From positions 1 to 64,000 of the forward strand of contig NZ_SZPZ01000008.1 in NCBI RefSeq assembly GCF_005233875.1: a DNA stretch of 64,000 bases, written 5' to 3'. The number at the start of each line of letters is the position of its first letter. Position 1 is the stretch's first letter. The DNA is from Kribbella jiaozuonensis. Lineage in GTDB: Bacteria > Actinomycetota > Actinomycetes > Propionibacteriales > Kribbellaceae. Below, piece after piece: positions 17,311 to 25,578 of the stretch. The notes beneath the pieces were generated by a model. That model made no database searches. It was not told the origin of the DNA and saw only the letters and a program-made list of their open reading frames with translations. The position numbers and the translations under genes were made by a program.

Positions 17311-17955
17311 TCAGCCCTTCGCGGCGGCGTCGAGCGCGGCCTGGAGCCAGGCGGGCCCGTCGTACGCCTGATCGGCGAACTGCTCGGTGAGCTCGGTGCC
17401 GAGGCGGTCGGACGTCGTCCAGCCCTGGCTGATGAAGGACCGAGCCAGCCGGCCGAGGTCGGAAAGGTCGAGGCCTTGGCCGTCGGAGAGGTCGGCCAGG
17501 GTGCGCGCCGGGCCGGTGACCGGAAGGCCTTCGATCACAGTGCACTCGTCCTCACGGACCGAGCGCGGATGCACCGTGACGCCGTTGGGTAGGTCCTTCC
17601 GGGCTCGGCCGGAGAACTCGATCCCGTCTGCGCTGACGCTGCCGGCGCCGTACAGCTCGGCTGCGGATCGGTGCGACACGACCAGGGTGGTCAGGGGTCG
17701 TTCCCAGGCAGGGGTGGCGTCGGCCAGGAGCCAGGTCGCGTACAGCGTTTGATGTGCGTGGCTCGCCCCGGCCCGGACCCGGATCACGCCGTCGATGACG
17801 GGTTCGACGATCTCGGCGTCCTGCCATTGCGCGAGGACCTGGTCGGTCACCTGGTCGTGCAGTTGGGCGATCGCGACCAGGCCGTGCTGACCCTCGGCCA
17901 ATGCGCAGAGCCGCGCGAACGCCTCCAGGTTCTTAGGCCGTGCGAAGCCCTTCAT
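17311..17955 (-). CDS. AbiEi-like antitoxin/regulator
   Basis: The 214-residue protein resembles AbiEi-type antitoxins of type IV systems: an N-terminal helical region (FARLCALAEGQHGLVAIAQL, winged-helix-like) and a C-terminal region with VVSHRSAAELYGAGSV, then VHPRSVREDECTVIEGLPVTGPARTLADL, the typical promoter-binding and folding domain layout. It ends 5 nt before the toxin-phosphatase ATG. The frame is open to TTG at 17961, but the ATG at 17955, following GGGG, is preferred. AbiEi proteins usually bind inverted repeats in their own promoter and repress; no clear repeat was found in the 170 nt before it. Confidence 0.75.
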   Translation of the reverse strand: MKGFARPKNLEAFARLCALAEGQHGLVAIAQLHDQVTDQVLAQWQDAEIVEPVIDGVIRVRAGASHAHQTLYATWLLADATPAWERPLTTLVVSHRSAAELYGAGSVSADGIEFSGRARKDLPNGVTVHPRSVREDECTVIEGLPVTGPARTLADLSDGQGLDLSDLGRLARSFISQGWTTSDRLGTELTEQFADQAYDGPAWLQAALDAAAKG

Positions 17956-18128
17956 CGTCAACCCCGTAGCCGTATCGGTGGACAGTTGCCGCGATCATCA
18001 TCCAGCCCTTGTGGTTCAGGAAGATGAACAGCTGGTGGTCGGAAAGTTTCGCTGAGTACTGGCCAATCGACGGATTGTGCCGGAATGCTGGGGTGCGACA
18101 GGTTCCTTCCCCGCCCCGGAGGTGTCCG

Positions 18129-18869
18129 ATGTCCATCACGTTCCCGCGACTGTTCGCCGTACTGCTGCTGTTTGCCGCAACCCTGACCGCGTCGCAGGTC
18201 GTGGCCACGACGGTCGCGCACGCGGACGGTTGCTATACCTGGGGCCGCACGCTCAGCCAGGGGATGAACGGCGAGGACGTGCGGCAGTTGCAGATCCGGG
18301 TCGCCGGCTATCCCGGGTACGGCGGTCATCTCGCGACCGACGGTGATTTCGGGCCGGCCACGAAGGCGGCGGTGCAGCGCTTCCAGTCGGCGTACGGGCT
18401 GGGTGCGGACGGGGTCGCCGGGCCGGCGACGTTCAGCAAGATCTACGCGCTGCAGGACGACGACTGCACGCCGATCCATTTCACGTACGCCGAGCTGGAT
18501 GACGGCTGCGGTGGGTCCGGGTACGACGGCGGGCCGTTGTCGGAGGCGGCGACCAAGGCGAACGCGCTGCAGACGATGTGGCAGCTCGAGGCGCTTCGTC
18601 ACGCACTCGGCGACCAGGCCCTCAACATCTCGAGCGGCTTCCGCAGCATCCCGTGCAACAACTCGGTCGGCGGCGCGAGCAACAGCCAGCACCTGTACGG
18701 CCGCTCCGCCGACCTCACCGGCGTCCACTCCTTCTGCACAATGGCAAAGGAAGCCCGCAACCACGGCTTCGGCGGCATCTTCGGCCCGGGCTACCCCGAC
18801 CACAACGACCACACCCACGTAGACATCCGCACCACAAACTCCTGGAGCGCCCCCAACTGCGGCATCTAG
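18129..18869 (+). CDS. Secreted zinc D-Ala-D-Ala carboxypeptidase-like protein (peptidoglycan-binding + M15)
   Basis: The 246-residue protein starts with a signal peptide (RLFAVLLLFAATLTASQVVA, cleavage near AHA-DG). Residues ~45-105 form a peptidoglycan-binding domain (GMNGEDVRQLQIRV, GDFGPATKAAVQRFQ), and residues ~125-246 form a peptidase M15A fold with SQHLYGRSADL (Zn His and Asp) and DHTHVDI (Zn His). It probably trims peptide side chains of cell-wall peptidoglycan outside the membrane. Four Cys pairs are plausible in the mature part. GGAGG precedes the ATG by 8 nt. It converges with the DUF445 gene. Confidence 0.9.
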   Translation: MSITFPRLFAVLLLFAATLTASQVVATTVAHADGCYTWGRTLSQGMNGEDVRQLQIRVAGYPGYGGHLATDGDFGPATKAAVQRFQSAYGLGADGVAGPATFSKIYALQDDDCTPIHFTYAELDDGCGGSGYDGGPLSEAATKANALQTMWQLEALRHALGDQALNISSGFRSIPCNNSVGGASNSQHLYGRSADLTGVHSFCTMAKEARNHGFGGIFGPGYPDHNDHTHVDIRTTNSWSAPNCGI

Positions 18870-18872
18870 CCG

Positions 18873-20120
18873 TCAGAGGAGCTGGCTCACCGTGTGGATG
18901 ATGAGGCCGACGAGGGCGCCGACGACGGTGCCGTTGATGCGGATGAACTGTAGGTCCCGTCCGACGTGGAGCTCGATGCGGGCGGAGGCCTCGCGGCCGT
19001 CCCAGCGTTCGATGGTGTCGGAGATGACGGAGACGATCTCGGTGCCGTACGTGCGTACGACGTACCCGACGGCCTCGGATGCGCGGGTGTCGACCCTCGT
19101 GCGGAGCCCTTCGTCGTTCTGGAGCCGGTGGCCGAGGTCCTGTAGCGCCTTCACCGCGCGGGCTCGCAGCGTGCTGTCCGGGTCGTTGATCGAGTCGATC
19201 AGCGCGGTCCGCATCGCGTCCCAGACCGCGGTCAGACTCGAGCCCATGTCGGGATGCGTGAGCATCCGCGCCTTCCACGCCTCGAACCGTTCCATCGTCT
19301 CCGGGTCGTGCTGCAGATCGTCGGCCAGTTGCGCAAGCAGCCGGTCGACAGCCCGCCGCGCCGGGTGCGCCTGGTTGTCGCGTACGTCGGCCAGCCACGC
19401 CAGCGCCTCGCGGTGGATCCGGTCGATCACCAGCCGGTCCACCCACTGCGGCGACCAGCGCGGCGCCCGCGGACCGACCACGTCCGCGAGCAGCTCCCGG
19501 TTATTCGCCAGCCAGTCGTACGCCTCGACCATCAGCAGGTCGAACAGTGCGTGATGCGCGCCGTCCTCGACCACCGACTGCACGAAGTGCCCCGCGATCG
19601 GGCTCAGCGGCTCCTTCACGAACCGCGGCAGCAACGACCCCCGCACGAACGCGGCCACATCCTCGTCGCCGAGCCTCGGCAACGCCGCCCCGATCGTCCG
19701 GGCGCCCTCCGCCACGATCCGCTCGGCGTGGTTGCCGTCCGCAAGCCACTCACCGGCCCGCCGGCTCACCTCCGCCGTACGCATCTTCTCCCCGACGACT
19801 TCCTCGGACAGGAAGTTCTCGGTGACGAACTGCTCCAGGCTCTCGGCCAGGCTGTCCTTCCGGGTCGGCACGATCGCGGTGTGCGGGATCGGCAGCCCGA
19901 GCGGGTGCCGGAACAGCGCCGTCACCGCGAACCAGTCGGCCAGCGCGCCCACCATCGCCGCCTCGGATGCCGCGTTCAGGTACGCCCAGCCGCCGCCGTG
20001 GTGCAGCGTCGCCACGTAGATCACCGCGGCGAGCACCAGCAGCGCCAACGCCACCGACCGCATCTGCCGCAGCCCACGCCGCCGTACCTGATCGGCCGCG
20101 CTCAGGGTCATTGTCGCCAT
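18873..20120 (-). CDS. DUF445 family membrane protein
   Basis: This 415-residue protein matches the DUF445 family: an N-terminal hydrophobic segment (ALALLVLAAVIYVATLHH), then the marker AYLNAASEAAMVGALADWFAVTALFRHPLGLPIPHTAI, and a terminal helix near VGALVGLIIHTVSQLL. Between lies a long soluble helical region. Function is unknown in the family; members are membrane-anchored and widespread in actinobacteria. The ATG at 20120 gives the conserved N-terminus MATMTLS; longer upstream frames lack the family pattern. It follows the MFS gene by 35 nt on the same strand. Confidence 0.85.
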   Translation of the reverse strand: MATMTLSAADQVRRRGLRQMRSVALALLVLAAVIYVATLHHGGGWAYLNAASEAAMVGALADWFAVTALFRHPLGLPIPHTAIVPTRKDSLAESLEQFVTENFLSEEVVGEKMRTAEVSRRAGEWLADGNHAERIVAEGARTIGAALPRLGDEDVAAFVRGSLLPRFVKEPLSPIAGHFVQSVVEDGAHHALFDLLMVEAYDWLANNRELLADVVGPRAPRWSPQWVDRLVIDRIHREALAWLADVRDNQAHPARRAVDRLLAQLADDLQHDPETMERFEAWKARMLTHPDMGSSLTAVWDAMRTALIDSINDPDSTLRARAVKALQDLGHRLQNDEGLRTRVDTRASEAVGYVVRTYGTEIVSVISDTIERWDGREASARIELHVGRDLQFIRINGTVVGALVGLIIHTVSQLL

Positions 20121-20155
20121 ACCCCGATTCAACCAAGTGGGCGGTGACGAGGAGG

Positions 20156-21364
20156 TCAGGCAAGCACCTGATTTGTCCCTCGACGTTCTATCAGGCCGGA
20201 AATCAGAGCCAGAAGCAGGCCCGCGACGGCGAGTGCGGAACCCAGCCGGCTCGGCCATTCGTAGCCGTAGCCGGCCGCGAGTACGACGCCGCCGAGCCAG
20301 GCGCCCAGTGCGTTGGCGATGTTCAGCGTCGAGTGGTTGAGCGACGCGGCCAGCGACTGGCCCTCGTGGGCAACGTCCATCAAGCGGGTCTGCAGCGCCG
20401 GCACGAGGATGCTCGCCGAGCACCCCATCGCGAAGACCGCGACCAGCGCCCCGGTCCGCGTCTGTGCGAGCCAGCCGAACGCCCCCAGTACGACGGCTAC
20501 CGCGACGAGCCCGCCGTACACGCTGCCCATCAGCGACCTGTCGGCGAGCCGGCCGCCGACGACCGTCCCGACCGTCATGCCCACGCCGTACACGGCCAGC
20601 ACGATCGTCACCGCGGACTCCGAGAACCCGGCCAGTTCCGTCATCGTCGGGGTGATGTAGGAGTACGTCGCGAACATCCCGCCGAAGCCGACCATCCCGA
20701 CCAGCAGAGCCATCCACACCTGTGGCCGCGCCAGAGCGCTCAGCTCGCTGCGGATGTTCACGTCGCTGCCGACCGGCTGCGGCGCTACCCAGAACCACAC
20801 CGCGACCAGCGTCAGCAGGCCCAACGCTCCGACCGCCAGGAACGGCACCTGCCACCCGAGCCGCTGTCCCAGCAACGTCGTCAGCGGTACGCCGATGATG
20901 TTCGCGATCGGCAACCCGACCATCGTCATCGACACCGCCCGTGCACGTCGCTCGGGCGCCACCATCGACGCCCCGACAACAGCGCCGATCCCGAAGAACG
21001 CGCCGTGCGGCAGCCCGGACAGGAACCGCGCCGCCATCAGGAACTCGTAGCTCGAGGCAACAGCCGACAACACGTTGCCGACCACGAACACTGCCACCAG
21101 GCCAAGCAGCAACCGCTTTCGCCCGGTCCGCGCGCCGAGCGCCGCGATCACCGGAGCACCGACCACGACACCCAGCGCGTACGCCGAGATGACGTGGCCG
21201 GCCGTCGGGATCGACACGTGCACGCCGTCCGCGATCTGCGGCAGCAGCCCCATCGAGACGAACTCGGTGGTCCCGATCGCGAAACCACCGGTCGCCAGCG
21301 CGAACAACGCCAGGCTGACATGCCGCGCAGTACCGCGTGTGTCAGGAGTCACCGAACTTGTCAC
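20156..21364 (-). CDS. MFS transporter, DHA1 (AraJ-like) family
   Basis: This 402-residue protein has 12 predicted helices and the DHA1 opening FALATGGFAIGTTEFVSMGLLPQIA. Motif A appears as ALGARTGRKRLLL near residue 80, followed by SGLPHGAFFGIGAVV. It probably exports sugars, drugs or similar molecules; the substrate cannot be told. The start GTG overlaps the upstream membrane protein's end by 23 nt, so the two are co-expressed. DUF445 follows. The TetR-operator region lies upstream of this minus-strand group. Confidence 0.9.
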   Translation of the reverse strand: MTSSVTPDTRGTARHVSLALFALATGGFAIGTTEFVSMGLLPQIADGVHVSIPTAGHVISAYALGVVVGAPVIAALGARTGRKRLLLGLVAVFVVGNVLSAVASSYEFLMAARFLSGLPHGAFFGIGAVVGASMVAPERRARAVSMTMVGLPIANIIGVPLTTLLGQRLGWQVPFLAVGALGLLTLVAVWFWVAPQPVGSDVNIRSELSALARPQVWMALLVGMVGFGGMFATYSYITPTMTELAGFSESAVTIVLAVYGVGMTVGTVVGGRLADRSLMGSVYGGLVAVAVVLGAFGWLAQTRTGALVAVFAMGCSASILVPALQTRLMDVAHEGQSLAASLNHSTLNIANALGAWLGGVVLAAGYGYEWPSRLGSALAVAGLLLALISGLIERRGTNQVLA

Positions 21365-22334
21365 ACCTGATTGTCGCAGAGATCAGCAGGGCCACCGCGA
21401 GGAGGGCGAAGACCGCGTTCCCGATCAGATCGGCTGTCCGCGGGGCATCGAAAATGGGGGCTTCCGGGAAGGCGTGCCACGCGTAGGTGAGCATGGCGCC
21501 GCCTGCCACGGCCAGCGCGTGCATCTGGGTCCAGCCGGTCCGGCGCGAGCAGTACACCAGCACGGTCGCCGCCACGGCGTCGATGAGGAGCATGACGGCC
21601 GCGGCCAGCCAGGCGTTCTTCACCAGGTCACTCGTCACCATCCAGGCCGAGCTCAACGCCAGCGCCGCGATCGCGAACACCCAGGCCGGTGGCACTGTGC
21701 CGGTCGTACGACGCTGGGGCCGCCGGCCGACCCGGGCCGCGACGAAGACCAGGACGACGATCGCGATCACGACGCCGGCGAACTGGGCCGGGGATGCGAC
21801 GAAGGAGTCCGTGCCGAGCTGGATGGCGGTCGTGGCGATGATGCCGACGACGAACAATGCGGCGTACACGCTGAAGCCGACCTTGCCGAGCCATGGTTCG
21901 CGGCGTCGTCGTGACATCGACTCGACCACGACGATCGGCACCGTGATGCTCCAGATCGTGTGCAGCCCGAGCACGAACACCGTCCACGGCGCACCCATCC
22001 CGAGGAAGCCGATGTGGCCGGGGTCGAGGAGTCGCTGGCCGGCGTAGTTCGGGTTGAACAGTGACTGGGTGGTGATGCCTTCCTCGAGGACTCCGTACGC
22101 GAGGGCGAGGATCACCACGCTCGGATAACCCCACCCGCGCCGCCGCACGACCTCCCGGATCAGGACCGCGCCGCCGCCGTACAGCGGGGCCAGGCCGATC
22201 AGAGCGAACAGCGCGGTGATCGGGATGTTCCCGAGCAGGAACTCCGCGACCAGGGGCGACAGGAAGAACAGGCCAAGGGCGGGCAGGGCTCGCTTCACAC
22301 TCGTTTGCTGGGGCGCGGTAATCGTCATGCTCAT
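21342..22334 (-). CDS. Polytopic membrane protein of unknown function
   Basis: I do not recognise this 330-residue protein. It has about nine hydrophobic segments, beginning LPALGLFFLSPLVAEFLLG and including YGVLEEGITTQSLFNPN near residue 85 (an EE motif in a loop, loosely like CPBP-type intramembrane proteases) and ITVPIVVVESM. The glutamate pair is suggestive, but the other CPBP motifs are not clear. ATG 22334 is chosen because it starts in the stretch shared with ATG 22328; no strong ribosome site is seen. It overlaps the MFS gene and is divergent from TetR. Confidence 0.7.
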   Translation of the reverse strand: MSMTITAPQQTSVKRALPALGLFFLSPLVAEFLLGNIPITALFALIGLAPLYGGGAVLIREVVRRRGWGYPSVVILALAYGVLEEGITTQSLFNPNYAGQRLLDPGHIGFLGMGAPWTVFVLGLHTIWSITVPIVVVESMSRRRREPWLGKVGFSVYAALFVVGIIATTAIQLGTDSFVASPAQFAGVVIAIVVLVFVAARVGRRPQRRTTGTVPPAWVFAIAALALSSAWMVTSDLVKNAWLAAAVMLLIDAVAATVLVYCSRRTGWTQMHALAVAGGAMLTYAWHAFPEAPIFDAPRTADLIGNAVFALLAVALLISATIRCDKFGDS

Positions 22335-22427
22335 CACTCTGAGGTCCGTGGGGCGGTCGTACGGATGCGATCCGTCCGGTTCCGGCGCTGACGGATGTCA
22401 TGGCTCAGGGTTCGACCAGGGTCATTC

Positions 22428-22448
22428 TCCCTATACGGCGTATAGGGA
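22428..22448. promoter_or_regulatory. Perfect palindrome, TetR operator
   Basis: TCCCTATACG-G-CGTATAGGGA is a perfect 21-nt palindrome (10-bp arms around one central base). It lies 12 nt before the TetR start and about 95 nt before the divergent membrane protein start. It is a strong candidate for the TetR site, giving self-repression and possible control of the divergent efflux genes. Confidence 0.8.
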
Positions 22449-22459
22449 ATGTGTATTTA

Positions 22460-23053
22460 ATGGTCGCTATGAACGACGTGACGACCAAGGACCGGATCAC
22501 CGCCGCGGCGACGTACCTGCTGACCGAGCACGGCGCGGCCGGGGTGTCGATGCGGAAGGTGGCGGCCGCGGTCGGGATCACACCGATGGCGATCTACCAG
22601 TACTTCCCGGACCGGGAGACGCTTCTGAACGCGATCGCCGACGCGGCGTTCGTCGAGCTGGTCCGCCGGTGGGAGTCGGCGGAGCGTCCTACTGCGGCGG
22701 ATGAACTGCTGCGGGAGATGCTGATCGATCACGTCGACTTCGCGCTCGAGCATCCCCGGCTCTACGACTACATGTTCACCGAGCGGCGTGACCAGGCGCG
22801 GAAGTTCCCCGCGGACTTCCGGGCCCGCAAGTCACCCACGCTCAACCTCGTCGCCGACGCGATCACCGCCGGCGTCGACCAGCAACTGTTCCGCGCCGAC
22901 ACGGACATCTGGGAAACCAGCCTGATGTTCGCCGCCCTGCTCCACGGCCTGATCCAACTCCACCACGGCGACCGCATCGGCATGCCGGAGCAATCCTTCC
23001 GCGCCCTCTGCCTCCGCCTGGGCGAAAGGATGATCGATGAACTACGTATCTAG
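22460..23053 (+). CDS. TetR family transcriptional regulator
   Basis: The 197-residue protein has a TetR-type N-terminal helix-turn-helix: ITAAATYLLTEHGAAGVSMRKVAAAVGITPMAIYQYFPDRETLL. The C-terminal half is a ligand-binding, dimerising domain of the WHG type. The frame is open to 22400, but that start would place the operator inside the coding sequence; ATG 22460 or the nearby ATG 22469 is more likely. Neither has a clear Shine-Dalgarno, so the mRNA may be leaderless. It overlaps the acyltransferase gene by 17 nt and faces an MFS-containing operon. Confidence 0.88.
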   Translation: MVAMNDVTTKDRITAAATYLLTEHGAAGVSMRKVAAAVGITPMAIYQYFPDRETLLNAIADAAFVELVRRWESAERPTAADELLREMLIDHVDFALEHPRLYDYMFTERRDQARKFPADFRARKSPTLNLVADAITAGVDQQLFRADTDIWETSLMFAALLHGLIQLHHGDRIGMPEQSFRALCLRLGERMIDELRI

Positions 23054-24668
23054 ATGGGTCGCGCTGGCAGCGGCCCTCGCGACAGGTGTGCTGCTGTACT
23101 TCGGGTCCGGCCTGCACACCGTGCCTGCGCTGACCTGGCTCGCTCCCGTTCCCGTGTTTCTGGTCGCTCCCCGCCTTCGACCCGGAGCGGCGTGGCTGAC
23201 TGCGTTTGTGGGGTGGCTTCTCGGGCTGTCCAACCTGGCGCGGTATTTGCTGAGTGATCTCGAGTTGCCTGTTGTGGTGTTGGCATTCCTGCTTCTGCTA
23301 GCGGGGGTGTTTGCGGGCACCGTGTTGTTCTTCAGGGGACTTGTGGTGCGCGGGCATCCGGTGGTCGCGGCGTTTGTGGCTCCGGCTTTGTGGGCGGGGC
23401 TTGATTATCTGATTGCGAGCGTCTCGCCACACGGAGCGTTCACGAGTCTCGCGTACACGCAGGTAGAGGTTGCCCCGATCAACCAGATCGTGTCGTTGGC
23501 CGGGCCGTGGGGGCTCAGCTTTCTGCTGCTGTTCCCGGCTGCGGTGATTGCCGCGCGCAAGCTCCTGCTGGTCGGCGTGCTCGCGATGGTTGCCGCTAGC
23601 ACCTGTGTGTACGGCGTTGTGCGGCTGCACGGGACGCCGCAGAGCGAGCCCGTCAAGATCGCTGTGCTGTCAGCGCAAGGAGCCGACGACGCGGGCTGGC
23701 CCGACGCTGCAGGGCCGGCGATTGTCGATCGCTACCTTCCGATGATCGGCGCGGCTGCCCGAGCCGGTGCGAAGATCGTGCTGCTGCCGGAGAAGATTGT
23801 CGATGTTCGGACGACCGATCTGCCACAGCTCTCGCAGCAGTTCCAAACGATTGCCACGAGCAACAAGATCGAGCTCGTCGTCGGTCTCACGGTGCTCGGC
23901 GACGGGGACCACAACCGCGCCCTGATGTTCCACCCCGACGGCGCCGCGCCGACGTCGTACGACAAGCACCACCTGATCCCGGGCATCGAGCCCTACACGC
24001 CCGGCGACCGGTTGGCGACGTACGACACCTGGGGTCTGATGATCTGCAAGGACCTGGACTTCCCCGCGCTGGCTCGGCAGTACGGCGAACTCGACACCTC
24101 GCTCCTGCTCGTCCCCGCGCTCGACTTCGTCGACGACGGCTGGCTGCACAGCCGGATGGCGTTGCTCCGCGGTATCGAGAACGGCATCCCGATCGCCCGT
24201 GACGGCAGCCAGGGCCGCCTGACCCTGACCGACGCCAACGGCCGCATCGTCGCCGAAACCACCGCCCCCGCAAACGGCCCGGCCGTCCTGATCGGCGAGC
24301 TCCGACCGGGGATCGATCACACGCTCTACACCGCCTGGGGCGACTGGTTCGCCTGGCTGTGCGGGCTCCTCGCACTGGTTGGGATGGTGTTGTTGAGGTC
24401 CCGCGGTGGGCGTGAAAGCATCCGGCATGGCCAACTTCGGGGACTACCAGTTGCAGATCTACCTGCAGGGGATGTTGCAGGGGACGACGCCGAAGATCAC
24501 GACCGACCTGGCCCGGCTGGAGTCGCAGGCGGCCGGGAAGCTCCCGCTGGAGGCGATGGGGTACATCGTGCCGAGCGCGGGCGGCGGCGCGACCGCGCGG
24601 GCCAACCAGGCGGCGTTCGACCGCTGGCGTCTGGCGCCGCGGATGCTCCGCGGCAGCACCGACCGTGA
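23037..24668 (+). CDS. lnt: Apolipoprotein N-acyltransferase-like protein (nitrilase fold) with an unusual 3' overlap
   Basis: The N-terminal half (about 190 residues) is polytopic, and a carbon-nitrogen hydrolase domain follows with the catalytic triad: Glu in LLPEKI (~251), Lys in YDKHHLIPGIEP (~310), Cys in GLMICKDLDF (~337). Lnt attaches the third acyl chain to lipoproteins on the outer face of the membrane. The ATG overlaps the TetR stop by 17 nt. After the last helix (LCGLLALVGMVLL) the frame stays open to 24668, adding ~88 low-complexity residues and overlapping the next gene by 263 nt. A one-base shift would end it at TGA 24413-24415, so a frameshift or sequencing error near 24400 is likely. 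Confidence 0.78.
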   Translation: MNYVSRWVALAAALATGVLLYFGSGLHTVPALTWLAPVPVFLVAPRLRPGAAWLTAFVGWLLGLSNLARYLLSDLELPVVVLAFLLLLAGVFAGTVLFFRGLVVRGHPVVAAFVAPALWAGLDYLIASVSPHGAFTSLAYTQVEVAPINQIVSLAGPWGLSFLLLFPAAVIAARKLLLVGVLAMVAASTCVYGVVRLHGTPQSEPVKIAVLSAQGADDAGWPDAAGPAIVDRYLPMIGAAARAGAKIVLLPEKIVDVRTTDLPQLSQQFQTIATSNKIELVVGLTVLGDGDHNRALMFHPDGAAPTSYDKHHLIPGIEPYTPGDRLATYDTWGLMICKDLDFPALARQYGELDTSLLLVPALDFVDDGWLHSRMALLRGIENGIPIARDGSQGRLTLTDANGRIVAETTAPANGPAVLIGELRPGIDHTLYTAWGDWFAWLCGLLALVGMVLLRSRGGRESIRHGQLRGLPVADLPAGDVAGDDAEDHDRPGPAGVAGGREAPAGGDGVHRAERGRRRDRAGQPGGVRPLASGAADAPRQHRP

Positions 24669-25578
24669 CCTGTCCTGCACCATCCTCGGTACGGCGATGC
24701 CCGCGCCGGTCCTGGTCGCACCGATCGGTGTCCAGACCCTCGCGCATCCCGACGGCGAACTGGCCACCGCTCGGGCCGCCGACACCCTCGGCCTGACGTA
24801 CACGCACTCGACCCAGGCGAGCCACGCGATCGAGCAGATCGAAGCCGCCAACAAGTGGTTCCAGCTGTACTACCCGACCGACCGCGACGTCTGCCTCAGC
24901 TTTCTCCAGCGCGCCAAGGCGGCCGGGTACGGCGTACTCGTCGTCACGCTCGACACCGGGACGATCGGGTGGCGACCGGCCGATCTGGATCGCGGGTTCC
25001 TCCCGTTCCTGAAGGGGGAGGGGCTCGCGAACTACTTCAGCGACCCGGTCTTCCGGTCGAAGCTCGCGAAGCCGATCGAGGAGGATCCCGGCGCGGCGGT
25101 GATGCTCTGGGCGCAGATCTTCCCGAACGTCGGGCTGGCCTGGGACGACCTGTCGTTCCTGCGCGACAACTGGGACGGCCCGATCGTCCTCAAGGGCATC
25201 ACCGCGGTCGAGGACGCCAAGCTCGCGGCCGAACACGGCGTCGACGGCATCGTCGTCTCGAACCACGGCGGCCGCCAGGTCGACGGCGCCGTCGCGTCGC
25301 TGGACGCGCTGCCCGCGATCGCGGACGCGGTCGGCGAACAACTCACAGTCCTGTTCGACTCCGGCGTACGCACCGGCTCCGACGCCGCGAAGGCGCTCGC
25401 CCTGGGCGCCAAGGCAGTCCTGCTAGGCCGCCCCCTCCTCTACGGCCTCGCCCTAGCCGGCCAGGCCGGCGTCGAGCATGTACTCCGGTGCTTCCTCGCC
25501 GAGCTGGACCTGACCCTCGCCCTCTCCGGCTACGCCAACCACCGCGAACTCAACCGCGACTCGGTGGTCCGCGCGTGA
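24406..25578 (+). CDS. Lactate 2-monooxygenase-like FMN-dependent alpha-hydroxyacid oxidase
   Basis: The 390-residue protein belongs to the FMN-dependent alpha-hydroxyacid dehydrogenase/oxidase family. The catalytic and phosphate-binding segments are VVSNHGGRQVDGAVASLDALP (~290; the His is the base), VLKGI (~265) and DSGVRTGSDAAKALALGAKAVLLGRP. The long insertion near residues 190-225 (IGWRPADLDRGFLPF to FRSKLAKPIEED) fits lactate 2-monooxygenase, which makes acetate, CO2 and water from lactate. GAGG lies 7 nt before the GTG start. It overlaps the following HAD gene (GTGA). Substrate specificity is an inference. Confidence 0.85.
   Translation: MGVKASGMANFGDYQLQIYLQGMLQGTTPKITTDLARLESQAAGKLPLEAMGYIVPSAGGGATARANQAAFDRWRLAPRMLRGSTDRDLSCTILGTAMPAPVLVAPIGVQTLAHPDGELATARAADTLGLTYTHSTQASHAIEQIEAANKWFQLYYPTDRDVCLSFLQRAKAAGYGVLVVTLDTGTIGWRPADLDRGFLPFLKGEGLANYFSDPVFRSKLAKPIEEDPGAAVMLWAQIFPNVGLAWDDLSFLRDNWDGPIVLKGITAVEDAKLAAEHGVDGIVVSNHGGRQVDGAVASLDALPAIADAVGEQLTVLFDSGVRTGSDAAKALALGAKAVLLGRPLLYGLALAGQAGVEHVLRCFLAELDLTLALSGYANHRELNRDSVVRA

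Noticed and set aside
18873..20855. A 660-residue minus-strand frame including DUF445
   Set aside because: The first 245 residues are a shadow of the MFS gene; the family starts at 20120.
22400..22460. TetR start at ATG 22400
   Set aside because: It would place the palindromic operator within the coding region and adds residues not seen in the family.
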